Assembly: GCA_963729275.1 (NCBI GenBank)
Contig: CAVSNH010000014.1
Span: 248,001 to 312,000 of the forward strand
DNA length: 64,000 bases
Direction of reading: 5' to 3'
From: CAVSNH01 sp963729275
GTDB lineage: Bacteria; Actinomycetota; Acidimicrobiia; Acidimicrobiales; RAAP-2
The position numbers and the translations under genes are program-made. Below are positions 56,239 to 64,000 of this stretch, piece by piece. The notes beneath the pieces are model-generated. The model was given only the letters and a program-made list of their open reading frames with translations, was not told the origin of the DNA and did no database searches. Within the stretch, counting starts at the first letter, position 1. Each line of letters starts with the position of its first letter.

Positions 56239-57833
56239 CGGGCTCCGGTCACCTGTCCGGAGGCGGCCAGCGCTCGCAGGTCGTCCTTCGCCACCTTTCC
56301 CGTGGCGTTGAGCGGGAGCGCCGCCACCAGCTCCACCCGGCGGGGCACCTTGTAATTGGCCATGCGGTGGCGGCACCAGGCGATGACCTCGGGCTCCGAA
56401 GGAGCGCGTGCCGGGTCGGCGGTCACCAGGAACGCCATCCCGACCTCGCCCAGCCGCTCGTCGGGCACCCCGATGACGGCAGCCTGACGGATCGCCGGGT
56501 GCTCGAGCAGCATGTTCTCGATTTCGGCCGGGTAGGCGTTGAACCCACCGACGATGAACATGTCCTTCGTCCGGCCCACGATCCGGAGGTTGCCGGCGGC
56601 ATCCCGGACGCCGAGGTCGCCGGTCCGCAGCCAGCCCCCGTCCACGAAGGCGGCCGCCGTCGACTCCGGGTCGTCGAGGTAGTGGGACATGACGCTGGCG
56701 CCGCGGAGCAGGATCTCACCGGATCGGCCGCCGGGCACGTCGGCGCCGTGCTCGTCCACCAGGCGCAGCTCGAAGTCGGGGCGCGGGCGGCCGACCGTCT
56801 GTGCGATGGTCTCCACGTCGTCGCCGGGAGCGGTGCTCGTGGCCGTGCCCGCCTCGGTGAGGCCGTAGCCGGTGACGACGAGGGAGAACGGCATCTCCGC
56901 ATGCAGGCGGCGGATGAGCTCGACCGGGATGTCGGCGGCACCGGTGACCGCCACTCGCAAGCTCGAGAGGTCGGCGCCGGCGCGGCCGGGATGGTCGAGG
57001 AGAGCCTGGTACAGCGTGGGCGGCCCGGGCAGGACGGTGATCCGCTCGCTCTCGACCCGCGACAGGATCCGATCGACGTCGAAGACGGCTTCGGGCAACA
57101 TAGTCGCCCCGCTCACCAGCGACGCCAGGATCCCGGCCTTCAACCCGAACATGTGGAAGTACGGATTGACCATCAGATAGCGGTCCTCGGGACCGAGGCC
57201 GGTCATCTCGACCCAATCGCCGGCCACCTGCAGCGTCCGGCCGTGGGTCTGGACCACGCCCTTCGGGGCACCGGTCGTTCCCGAGGTGAACAGGATGTCC
57301 GACACATCCGACTCGGCGACCGCGGCGCGGCGACGGTCGAGCTGACGGTGGTGCTCGTCGCCGGGCCGAGAAAGGAACTCGTCCCAGTCGAGTGCGCCGT
57401 CCGGTGCCCCACCTCCGGCGACGACGATGGTGTGCAGATCCGGCAGCGAGGCGCCGGACAACCTCAGCATGGCGACGTAGTCGGCACCGAGGAACCGGCT
57501 CACCGTGACGAGGGCGCGAGCCCGGCTGCGCCGCAACACGTCGGCCGCCTCGGCCCCCTTGAACCGGGTATTGACGGGGACGAGGGCCGCCCCGGCTTGG
57601 GCCAAGCCGAGGAAGGCGACGATCCACTCGGCACCGTTGGGTGCCCAGACGGCCACCCGGTCGCCCGGCTCGACGCCGGCGGCGACGAGGGCGGCACCGA
57701 ACCTCCGCGAGGCGAGGACCAGCTGGTCGTACGTGAGCATCGACCGCTCGTCGACGACGGCGGGCCGGTCGCCGAAGCGCTCAGCCGCCATCACCAGGGC
57801 GGGGGTGGTTCGAGCCTGGGGTGTGACGGTCAT
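56235..57833 (-). CDS. Acyl-CoA ligase (AMP-forming)
   Basis: A 532-aa ANL ligase of the FadD3-like general type: FTSGTTGAPKGVVQTH, YGLTEAGTATS, RTGDLGVRDAAGNLRI, GRTKDMFIVGGFNAYP and the catalytic Lys in NATGKVAKDDLR. ATG 57833 lies 10 bp after the LLM gene. With 55036 it forms a luciferase-like oxidoreductase, ligase, CoA-transferase operon. The longer frame upstream is antisense noise. Confidence 0.9.
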   Translation of the reverse strand: MTVTPQARTTPALVMAAERFGDRPAVVDERSMLTYDQLVLASRRFGAALVAAGVEPGDRVAVWAPNGAEWIVAFLGLAQAGAALVPVNTRFKGAEAADVLRRSRARALVTVSRFLGADYVAMLRLSGASLPDLHTIVVAGGGAPDGALDWDEFLSRPGDEHHRQLDRRRAAVAESDVSDILFTSGTTGAPKGVVQTHGRTLQVAGDWVEMTGLGPEDRYLMVNPYFHMFGLKAGILASLVSGATMLPEAVFDVDRILSRVESERITVLPGPPTLYQALLDHPGRAGADLSSLRVAVTGAADIPVELIRRLHAEMPFSLVVTGYGLTEAGTATSTAPGDDVETIAQTVGRPRPDFELRLVDEHGADVPGGRSGEILLRGASVMSHYLDDPESTAAAFVDGGWLRTGDLGVRDAAGNLRIVGRTKDMFIVGGFNAYPAEIENMLLEHPAIRQAAVIGVPDERLGEVGMAFLVTADPARAPSEPEVIAWCRHRMANYKVPRRVELVAALPLNATGKVAKDDLRALAASGQVTGAR

Positions 57834-57843
57834 CGAGGGACGT

Positions 57844-58803
57844 TCACGAGCCGATCGACCCCCCGAACGAGGCGAGGAGGCCGCGGGTCCGGGCCATCGA
57901 AGCGAGCAGGGCCCCACGTCCGTCGCCGACGGGCACGACCCGGACGGAGAGGTCGGTGACCCCGGCGTCGGCGAAGGCCCCGAGGCGCTTCTCGATGGTC
58001 GACTCGTTGCCGGCCACCAAGATGTCCCCGATGGTCCGGGCGTCACCCATCTCGAGCAGCCGCTGGTAATTCGGCGACATCTCGGCCTCGGCCAAGATGC
58101 GATTGGTCCGGTCGGTGGCCGCCTCGATCTCGTCGTCGGCGCAGAGGCAGATCGGGACGCCGGCGACGACCCGGGGCGGCGGCCGGCGAGCGGCTTCGGC
58201 CGCCCGCGTGATCTGGGGGACGACATAGGACCCGATGGCCCGCTCGTCGGCCATCCAGAGGATGGTCCCGTCGGTACGTGCACCGGCAAGCTCGAGCATG
58301 CGGGGGCCGAGAGCGGCGATGAGCACGGGCGTCGGGGCGACGTCGGTGATGTCGAGCGGATTGTGGACCGAGAACAGCTTGTTCTCGACGTCGATGGGAC
58401 CGGGCCCGGCGAGAGCCACGTCGAGGACATCGAGGTACGAGCGCAGGGTGAGCGCCGGCCGGTCGTAGTGAAGTCCCAGCATGTCCTCGACGATCCAGTG
58501 GTGCGAGACGCCGAGACCGAGGCGGAGGCGGCCGGCGAGGACGGCCTGCACGGACAGCGCCGCCTGGGCCAGGGCCACCGGGTGACGCGGCTGGACGGGC
58601 ACGACGGCCGTGCCGACCTCGATCCGCTCGGTCACCTCTCCCACCACTGTGGCCATGGTCAGGGCGTCGAAGTCGTCGGGGATCTGGGGGACCCAGATGG
58701 AGGACAGCCCCGCGCCTTCGGCCCATCGGGCGTCGGCCCGCAGCCGCTCGACTTTCGTCGAGTAGCGACCCCGCTCGGGGCCGATCATCACCCCGATCCG
58801 CAT
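57844..58803 (-). CDS. Luciferase-like (probably F420-dependent) oxidoreductase
   Basis: A 319-aa LLM TIM barrel: GLSSIWVPQIPDDFDALT, IEVGTAVVPVQPRHPVAL, GRLRLGLGVSHHWIVED and PVLIAALGPRMLELAG. The pattern is that of F420-dependent methylene-tetrahydromethanopterin-reductase-like proteins of actinobacteria. It is first in the operon and divergent from the P450 at 58918 across a TATAAT-containing gap. Confidence 0.91.
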   Translation of the reverse strand: MRIGVMIGPERGRYSTKVERLRADARWAEGAGLSSIWVPQIPDDFDALTMATVVGEVTERIEVGTAVVPVQPRHPVALAQAALSVQAVLAGRLRLGLGVSHHWIVEDMLGLHYDRPALTLRSYLDVLDVALAGPGPIDVENKLFSVHNPLDITDVAPTPVLIAALGPRMLELAGARTDGTILWMADERAIGSYVVPQITRAAEAARRPPPRVVAGVPICLCADDEIEAATDRTNRILAEAEMSPNYQRLLEMGDARTIGDILVAGNESTIEKRLGAFADAGVTDLSVRVVPVGDGRGALLASMARTRGLLASFGGSIGS

Positions 58804-58848
58804 CTGCCGCCTCTCGCAGAGAGCTCGGAGAACGTCATTCTTGAATCG

Positions 58849-58854
58849 TATAAT
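58849..58854 (+). promoter_or_regulatory. TATAAT -10 element upstream of P450
   Basis: A perfect TATAAT in an otherwise GC-rich 114-bp divergent gap, 63 bp before the P450 ATG. No clear -35 is visible at 16-18 bp. The surrounding CTTGAATCGTATAATGTTCC may also hold a regulator site for the divergent LLM gene. Confidence 0.5.
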
Positions 58855-58917
58855 GTTCCTTCCGCAAGCGTGAACGCAGAACTTGCGGGCAGTCGCGCCC
58901 GGATGGAGAGTGAGTGG

Positions 58918-60123
58918 ATGCAGGTCACGTCACCCGACGTCTACTACGACCCGTACGACTTCGAGATCGACTCCGACCCGTACCCGGTCTGGAAGCGGCT
59001 GCGGGACGAGCGACCGCTCTATTACAACGAGAAGTACGACTTCTTCGCCCTCAGCAGGTTCGACGACGTCGAGCAGTGCCTGGTGGATTGGGGGACCTAC
59101 ATATCGGGCCGGGGCACGGTTCTCGAGCTGATCAAGAGCAACATGGAGGTGCCGCCGGGCAGCATCATCTTCGAGGACCCGCCGTCCCACGACCTGCATC
59201 GCGGTTTGCTCTCCCGCGTGTTCACGCCCCGCAAAGTGGCCGCCATCGAGCCGAAGGTGCGCGAGTTCTGCGCCCGGAGCCTCGATCCCCTGGTCGGCGC
59301 CTCCGGCTTCGACTTCATCGCCGACCTCGGAGCACAGATGCCCATGCGCACCATCGGCATGTTCCTCGGCATACCCGAGAGCGACCAGGAAGCGATCCGC
59401 GACCGCATCGACGACGGGTTGCGACTCGAGGAGAGCGAGATGCCCGACTTCGCAGCCAAATTTGAGGATGCGCCGCCCGGCGGTGAGTTCGAGGAGTACA
59501 TCGACTGGCGCGCCGCGCATCCTTCTGACGACCTCATGACCGAGCTGCTGCAGGCCGAGTTCGAGGCCACAGACGGGACGAGGCGGCGCCTGACACGGCA
59601 GGAAGTCCTCAACTACGTGAACCTGCTGGCCGGCGCGGGGAACGAGACCACCACCCGACTGATCGGCTGGACCGGGAAGGTGCTGGCCGACCATCCCGAC
59701 CAGCGCCGAGCCATCGTCGAGGACCGCAGTCTGATCGCCAATGCCATCGAGGAGTTGCTGCGGTACGAGGCGCCGTCTCCAGTTCAGGCCCGCTACGTCA
59801 CGAAGGACATGGAGCACTACGGCACCGTCGTCCCGGCCGGGAGCATCGTGCTGATGCTCAACGCGTCGGGGAATCGTGACGAGCGCAAATTCGAGGATCC
59901 CGACCGCTTCGACATCCGACGAAAGATCGCCCACCATCTGAGCTTCGGGTACGGCATCCACTTCTGTCTGGGTGCCGCCCTGGCCAGGCTCGAGGGCCGG
60001 ATCGCGCTCGACGAGGTCCTTCAGCGGTTCCCCACCTGGGAGGTCGACTGGGACAACGCCGTCCAGGCCAGGACCTCGACCGTGCGGGGTTGGCAGAAGC
60101 TCCCGGTGATCACGGCCGCTTGA
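58918..60123 (+). CDS. Cytochrome P450
   Basis: A 401-aa P450 of a different subgroup from the other two: N-terminal YYDPYDFEIDSDPYPVWKRL, I-helix AGAGNETTTRL, K-helix EELLRYEAPSPVQARY, heme loop FGYGIHFCLGAALARLEGR (Cys 350). A Met-rich LGAQMPMRTIGMFLG segment is typical of actinobacterial CYPs in catabolic clusters. ATG 58918 is chosen on GGAGAG upstream (ATG 58903 also possible). The stop overlaps the ATG of a broken SDR (TGATG), echoing the intact P450/SDR pair at 8307-10333. Confidence 0.94.
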   Translation: MQVTSPDVYYDPYDFEIDSDPYPVWKRLRDERPLYYNEKYDFFALSRFDDVEQCLVDWGTYISGRGTVLELIKSNMEVPPGSIIFEDPPSHDLHRGLLSRVFTPRKVAAIEPKVREFCARSLDPLVGASGFDFIADLGAQMPMRTIGMFLGIPESDQEAIRDRIDDGLRLEESEMPDFAAKFEDAPPGGEFEEYIDWRAAHPSDDLMTELLQAEFEATDGTRRRLTRQEVLNYVNLLAGAGNETTTRLIGWTGKVLADHPDQRRAIVEDRSLIANAIEELLRYEAPSPVQARYVTKDMEHYGTVVPAGSIVLMLNASGNRDERKFEDPDRFDIRRKIAHHLSFGYGIHFCLGAALARLEGRIALDEVLQRFPTWEVDWDNAVQARTSTVRGWQKLPVITAA

Positions 60124-60480
60124 TGGAGCGGCTGGAAGGGCGCGTCGGCGTCGTCACGGGCGCGGCGAGCGGCATCGGCCCGGCCATCAGCGAGGCATTC
60201 TTCGACGAGGGGATGCGGCCTCGTGACGACCGATGTCAACGACGTCCCCCTCGGCGGGCAGGCGACGCGTCTCGTGGGGCCGGAGCGGGACGTCCGGCCC
60301 GTTGTGGCGGACGTGGCCGACCCGGAGGCGGTCCGGCCAGCTCGCCGTGGAGGTCTTCGGCGAGCTGAACGTTGCGGTGAACAACGCCGGGATCGTCCAT
60401 GGGGGGACCGGCTGCAGGCGATCATCGACGTCCCCGCCCACCAGCCGGCCCAATCTCGCCGTTCCACGACACCCGCGGGT
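60123..60480 (+). pseudogene. Decayed short-chain dehydrogenase
   Basis: Starts well (MERLEGRVGVVTGAASGIG) with a TGATG coupling to the P450. It shifts frame near 60212-60216, continues as GLVTTDVNDVPLGGQATR to DVADPEAV, shifts again near 60330-60340, and reaches QLAVEVFGELNVAVNNAG. A third shift may follow. The catalytic YxxxK half is gone. A P450-linked SDR has clearly been lost here. Confidence 0.8.
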
Positions 60481-60526
60481 GCAACCAGACCGCTGACCTC
60501 AGAAAATGTAGGCTCGCTGCCTGATC

Positions 60527-60542
60527 TCGACGTCGACGTCGA
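60527..60542. promoter_or_regulatory. 16-bp palindrome TCGACGTCGACGTCGA
   Basis: A perfect palindrome 38 bp before the exported hydrolase gene. The inner TCGACGTCGA recurs inside ATCGACGTCGAT at 17563-17574, in the promoter of the DUF35-thiolase. It is a possible operator. In GC-rich DNA, GTCGAC-type repeats are not rare, so caution is needed. Confidence 0.4.
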
Positions 60543-60579
60543 AAATGGACGGGCGTTGGCCAGGGGGAGGCCATAGAAC

Positions 60580-62205
60580 ATGAGCATGGACGCCGATAGC
60601 CGCACACAGGGCCGGGCCGGACGTGCCGTCCGACGAGGGGCCGTGGCCGTACTCATTGCTGTCGGGTGCCTCTCCTGGTCGGTCATCGCCCAGCCGGGGG
60701 CGAGCGCCGGGGCGGCGGCGGCAAAGGACCCGGTCCCGGTGCCGAAGGTGGAGGGACCCATCCTGCCCACCAGCGGCATCTCCTTCATCGCGTCGACGAC
60801 CTTTCCCCTGTCCCAGGTCGGGTACGAGGAGTCGGAGTTCTTCCTGTCGGGCAAGGCGACCGCCTACAAGAGCTCGACCCCACTCACCAAGAACGGCAGG
60901 TGGCACGTCTCGCCGGCGGCGACCGCCCCGTACAAGACCCGGGTCGTGATCTACCGGCCGACCAATCCGAAGCGTTTCGACGGGACCGTCGTCGTCGAGT
61001 GGCTCAACGTGACGGCCGGCATCGACGCGCCCGCCGCATGGTTGAGCTCCCATATCCAGATGATCCGAGACGGGATGGCCTACGTCGGGGTCGACGCCCA
61101 GGCCGGGGGGATCAACGGACAGGCCGGCTCCATCGCCAGCCAGGACCTGGCCGGCGGGCTGAAGCAAGTAGACCCGACGCGTTACGGCTCGCTCCGTCAC
61201 CCCGGCGATAGCTTCTCCTACAGCATCTACGAGCAGGCCGGTCGGGCGATCCAAGCGGACGGTCCGAAACTGCTCGGCGGACTCAAGCCGAAGCGGGTCC
61301 TCGCCCTCGGCGAGTCACAGTCCGCCTTCCGGCTCGTGACGTACATCGACGCGCTTCAACCGCTGTCCCCCGGCATCTACGACGCCTACTTCGTCTACAG
61401 CCGGGGCGGCGACGGTGCCGACCTCTCGCAGGCCCCGCAGGCCACCATCACCACACCGGACCCGACGTTCATCCGCACGGACCTCCACGTGCCGGTCTTC
61501 CTGTTCGAGACCGAAGCCGACGTGCTGGGCCTGGGATACCTGCCGGCGCGCCAGCCGCCCACCCGATACATCCGCGAATGGGAGGTGGCCGGCTCCGCCC
61601 ACGACGACACCTACGGCCTGCTCTATTCGCGTTCGGACAACGGGAACGGCGTCGCCGACACCGATGCCTTCCAATCGATGCTCGACCCGCCGGCCGACCC
61701 GATCCCCGGCATCGTCGACTGTGAGGCGCCTATCAATGCCGGCTCTCACACCTACGAGCTCCGGGCGGCGATGGTCGCCGTCAACAAATGGATGGCCACC
61801 GGCCACGCCCCCTTACAGTCACCGCGCCTCGAGGTCAGCAAAACCGATCCGCACGAATTCGCCGCCGATGCCAACGGCAACGCCCTCGGTGGGATCCGCA
61901 CGCCCCAGGTTGAGGCGCCGGTGGCCAAGCTGTCGGGGCTCGGTCAGCCGGGCACCTCTCCGGTCCCGAGCCAGCCCGGGGCGGCCACGGAGAACGAGGC
62001 CGTCACCGGCCAGGCGCTCTGCGCCATCTTCGGCACGACGGTGCCGTTCAGCGCGGCAAAGCTTGCCGCCCTCTATCCCAGCCATGCTGCCTTCGTGCAG
62101 AAATGGGACGCGGCCGCGGCGGCCGAAGTGAAAGCGGGCTACCTCCTGCCGGCGGACGCCCGGACCCTCGACGAAGTGGCCGCGCAGTCCAACGTGGGGG
62201 GCTGA
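60580..62205 (+). CDS. Exported alpha/beta hydrolase-domain protein
   Basis: A 541-aa protein with a signal peptide or anchor (basic RAGRAVRRG, hydrophobic 20-38, then ASAGAAAA as a likely cleavage region). The body belongs to the alpha/beta hydrolase group whose nucleophile elbow reads ALGESQSAF (Ser 246), with AGSAHDDTYG near the C-terminal half as a possible His region. Such proteins are secreted esterase-like enzymes of unclear substrate. It could release the island substrate from an ester outside the cell. The ATG lies downstream of a purine-rich GGGGGAGG. Confidence 0.78.
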   Translation: MSMDADSRTQGRAGRAVRRGAVAVLIAVGCLSWSVIAQPGASAGAAAAKDPVPVPKVEGPILPTSGISFIASTTFPLSQVGYEESEFFLSGKATAYKSSTPLTKNGRWHVSPAATAPYKTRVVIYRPTNPKRFDGTVVVEWLNVTAGIDAPAAWLSSHIQMIRDGMAYVGVDAQAGGINGQAGSIASQDLAGGLKQVDPTRYGSLRHPGDSFSYSIYEQAGRAIQADGPKLLGGLKPKRVLALGESQSAFRLVTYIDALQPLSPGIYDAYFVYSRGGDGADLSQAPQATITTPDPTFIRTDLHVPVFLFETEADVLGLGYLPARQPPTRYIREWEVAGSAHDDTYGLLYSRSDNGNGVADTDAFQSMLDPPADPIPGIVDCEAPINAGSHTYELRAAMVAVNKWMATGHAPLQSPRLEVSKTDPHEFAADANGNALGGIRTPQVEAPVAKLSGLGQPGTSPVPSQPGAATENEAVTGQALCAIFGTTVPFSAAKLAALYPSHAAFVQKWDAAAAAEVKAGYLLPADARTLDEVAAQSNVGG

Positions 62206-62213
62206 GCCGCACC

Positions 62214-64000
62214 GTGGAGCCGGCGGACGTGACATGGCCGCCGGCTCCGGAATCGCCCCCCGGGCGAGACGAACCGCGCACCGAGCCGCCGTTCGCCGTC
62301 ACCGAGCGGGCCCCCGCCCTCCCGACGTGGGCCGTCTTGGCGCTCATCGCCGGTCTGGCGGGCCTTTCCTATGCATGGGGGATCGCCCACGCACCGCTCG
62401 AGCCCTACTACGCCGCGTCGGTGCGCAGCATGTCGATGAGCTGGCACAACTTCTTCTTCGGTGCCTTCGATCCCGCGGGCACCATCACCCTGGACAAGCT
62501 CCCCGGCGCCTTCTGGCTGCAAGCTCTGTCGGTGCGGATCTTCGGGTACCACCCGTGGGCCATGGTGCTCCCCCAGGTGATCGCCGGCGTTCTGGCCGTG
62601 GTCTTCCTCTTCCGAGCCGTCGAACGCCTCACGGGCACCGCGGCCGGGCTCATCGCCGCCTTCGTGCTGGCCGTCAGCCCGGCCACCGTCGCCCTCGACC
62701 GGGGCAACATCGCCGACACCACGATGGTGCTCTTCCTGGTGCTGGCCGCCGATGCGGTGTCCTCGGCCATCGTCTCCGGTCGGCAGCGAACGCTCATCCT
62801 CGCCGGGGTGTGGGTAGGTCTCGCCTTCCAGGCCAAGATGGTGGAGGCCTGGCTGGTGCTGCCGGCCATGGGCCTGGCCTATCTGCTGGGATCGAGGGCG
62901 CCGCTCCGGCGCCGGTTGCGCCAGCTCCTCGTCGGCGGCGTGGTTGCCGTTGCGCTCTCGCTCCTGTGGATGACGGTGGTGAGCATCATCCCGGCGGCCT
63001 CCCGTCCCTACGTGGACGGGAGCCAGCACGACTCCCTCTTCGAACAGGTCTTCGTCTACAACGGCTTCGGTCGCTTCGGCCAGCAGACGCCGGTGCAGCT
63101 TCTGCTCGGACGGGGCCTCGGCGGGCTGGGCGGGCTGGCCAAGCTGGTGCTCGGCCCGCCGCCGAGTTGGCACCGCCTGCTCACCGGCGACTTGGGGCGC
63201 GACACCGGCCTGCTCCTCCCGGCTGCCCTGGCCATCGGCGTCGCCGGGCTCTTCACCCGCCGCCGGAGCTTCTACGTGCTGTGGGGTGGGTGGCTCCTGA
63301 CCTTGGCGGTCGTCTTCTCCTTCGGATCGACGATCAACTCCTATTACACGGCTGCCCTGTCGCCGCCCATCGCCGCCATCCTGGGTGGTGGCATTGCTAG
63401 CGCCTGGAGCTGGTGGCGGCGAGCGCATGGCGGCGAGACGACCACCCGCAGTCCGTGGACGCGGCTGGCACCGCTGCTGGCCCTCGTGATCATGGCGGGG
63501 ACACTCGCCTACGAGCTGTGGCTGGCCGACCAACACGGTACGGCCGCGCCCGCCTGGTTGGCGCCGCTCGCCCTCGCCATCGGAGGTCTCGCCCTCGTCC
63601 TCGTCGTGGCCTCATCCCTTCCGTCCGTCGGCCGCATACTGGCGACGGCGGCGATCATCGTCGCCACGGCGGCGACGCTGGTGATCCCGGCGTCCGGATC
63701 TGCCCTCCTGGTGGACGAGGGACGGAGCTTCGCCGACACCCCCTTCGAGTCGGCCTCTACAGCCGACGTCTTCGGAGCTCTGCTGGCCTCGTCTGGATCC
63801 GGCATCGGAGCCGCGGCCAAGGGGCTCGAACGTCTCCAGCTCGGGGCCCCGTACCTGATGGCCGTCTACACCTCGGCGGTGGCATCGGAGTTCATCGACG
63901 CGACGGGAAAGGAGGTCTTGCCCATCGGAGGATTCTCCGGGACCATTCCGGAACCGACTCTGGGTCAGCTCGAGTCGGACATACGAGCTGGGAAGTTCCA
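62214..64000 (+). CDS. Family-39 glycosyltransferase (ArnT/PMT-like), partial
   Basis: The first 595 codons are open to the end of the window; the C-terminus is missing. After a Pro-rich cytoplasmic tail come many membrane helices. Diagnostic blocks are the first-loop SMSMSWHNFFFGAFDPAG, TLDKLPGAFWLQALSVRIFG, the Asp-containing ALDRGNIADTTMVLFLVL, and the outer-domain AVYTSAVASEFIDATG and LPIGGFSGTIPEPT. Such enzymes transfer sugars from polyprenyl-phosphate donors outside the membrane. GTG 62214 lies 8 bp after the hydrolase stop, so both may be in one operon. Confidence 0.9.
   Translation, partial: MEPADVTWPPAPESPPGRDEPRTEPPFAVTERAPALPTWAVLALIAGLAGLSYAWGIAHAPLEPYYAASVRSMSMSWHNFFFGAFDPAGTITLDKLPGAFWLQALSVRIFGYHPWAMVLPQVIAGVLAVVFLFRAVERLTGTAAGLIAAFVLAVSPATVALDRGNIADTTMVLFLVLAADAVSSAIVSGRQRTLILAGVWVGLAFQAKMVEAWLVLPAMGLAYLLGSRAPLRRRLRQLLVGGVVAVALSLLWMTVVSIIPAASRPYVDGSQHDSLFEQVFVYNGFGRFGQQTPVQLLLGRGLGGLGGLAKLVLGPPPSWHRLLTGDLGRDTGLLLPAALAIGVAGLFTRRRSFYVLWGGWLLTLAVVFSFGSTINSYYTAALSPPIAAILGGGIASAWSWWRRAHGGETTTRSPWTRLAPLLALVIMAGTLAYELWLADQHGTAAPAWLAPLALAIGGLALVLVVASSLPSVGRILATAAIIVATAATLVIPASGSALLVDEGRSFADTPFESASTADVFGALLASSGSGIGAAAKGLERLQLGAPYLMAVYTSAVASEFIDATGKEVLPIGGFSGTIPEPTLGQLESDIRAGKF

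Noticed and set aside
8307..60123. Island as a natural-product biosynthetic cluster
   Set aside because: No polyketide, peptide or terpene synthase; the abundance of acyl-CoA dehydrogenases, crotonases, ligases and amidohydrolases points to breakdown rather than synthesis.
1..64000. CRISPR array or prophage
   Set aside because: No spaced repeat array and no structural phage, terminase or intact integrase genes were seen.

Overview
The window is strongly GC-rich, uses many GTG and TTG starts, and carries tightly packed operons with ATGA or TGATG overlaps. The gene content points to a soil- or water-type actinobacterium: F420/luciferase-like oxidoreductases, actinobacterial TetR regulators, many FadE-like acyl-CoA dehydrogenases and a family-39 glycosyltransferase. 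Acidimicrobiia, or a Mycobacterium- or Frankia-like lineage, would fit, but the sequence alone does not settle the genus. No rRNA, complete tRNA or CRISPR array was seen.

Region 1 (1-5.4 kb) is accessory DNA: a small orphan gene, two ECF sigma factor genes each followed by a single-membrane-span protein, a P-loop kinase-like gene, and a headless LuxR/NarL DNA-binding fragment. It ends at a mobile-element scar. The scar is the 3' half of a tRNA-Ala(CGC) gene (4950-4991), with a 12-bp tandem repeat on one side and an IS481-like transposase fragment on the other.

Region 2 (5.4-8.3 kb) holds a diguanylate cyclase and a TetR regulator. The TetR gene faces a P450 across two GCAATTGC-centred palindromes 21 bp apart.

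Region 3 (8.3-60 kb) is a very large catabolic island. It holds three P450s, two Rieske oxygenases, a KshB-type reductase, a Baeyer-Villiger-type flavin monooxygenase, three luciferase-like oxidoreductases, six acyl-CoA dehydrogenase genes (two pairs look like alpha/beta heteromers), four acyl-CoA ligases, two enoyl-CoA hydratases, a class III CoA transferase and a DUF35-thiolase fusion resembling the steroid side-chain aldolase. It also holds three amidohydrolases, a cyclase-family hydrolase, an AhpD-like protein, six short-chain dehydrogenases (two of them broken) and a fused alpha-beta E1 2-oxoacid dehydrogenase. The logic is: hydroxylate or cleave a ring, hydrolyse the product, activate it with CoA, then beta-oxidise or cut it by aldolysis. 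The substrate cannot be read from sequence; a polycyclic, terpenoid or steroid-like compound is my inference.

The most interesting signal is a shared operator-like sequence, core TTGTACCGACCGGT, found at six places between 17.6 and 41.2 kb. Five lie between divergent genes, one of them directly upstream of a TetR gene at 29263. This ties the middle of the island (about 15.9-43 kb) into one probable regulon.

Region 4 (60-64 kb) has a broken SDR, a secreted alpha/beta hydrolase and the first 595 codons of a membrane glycosyltransferase that runs off the window.
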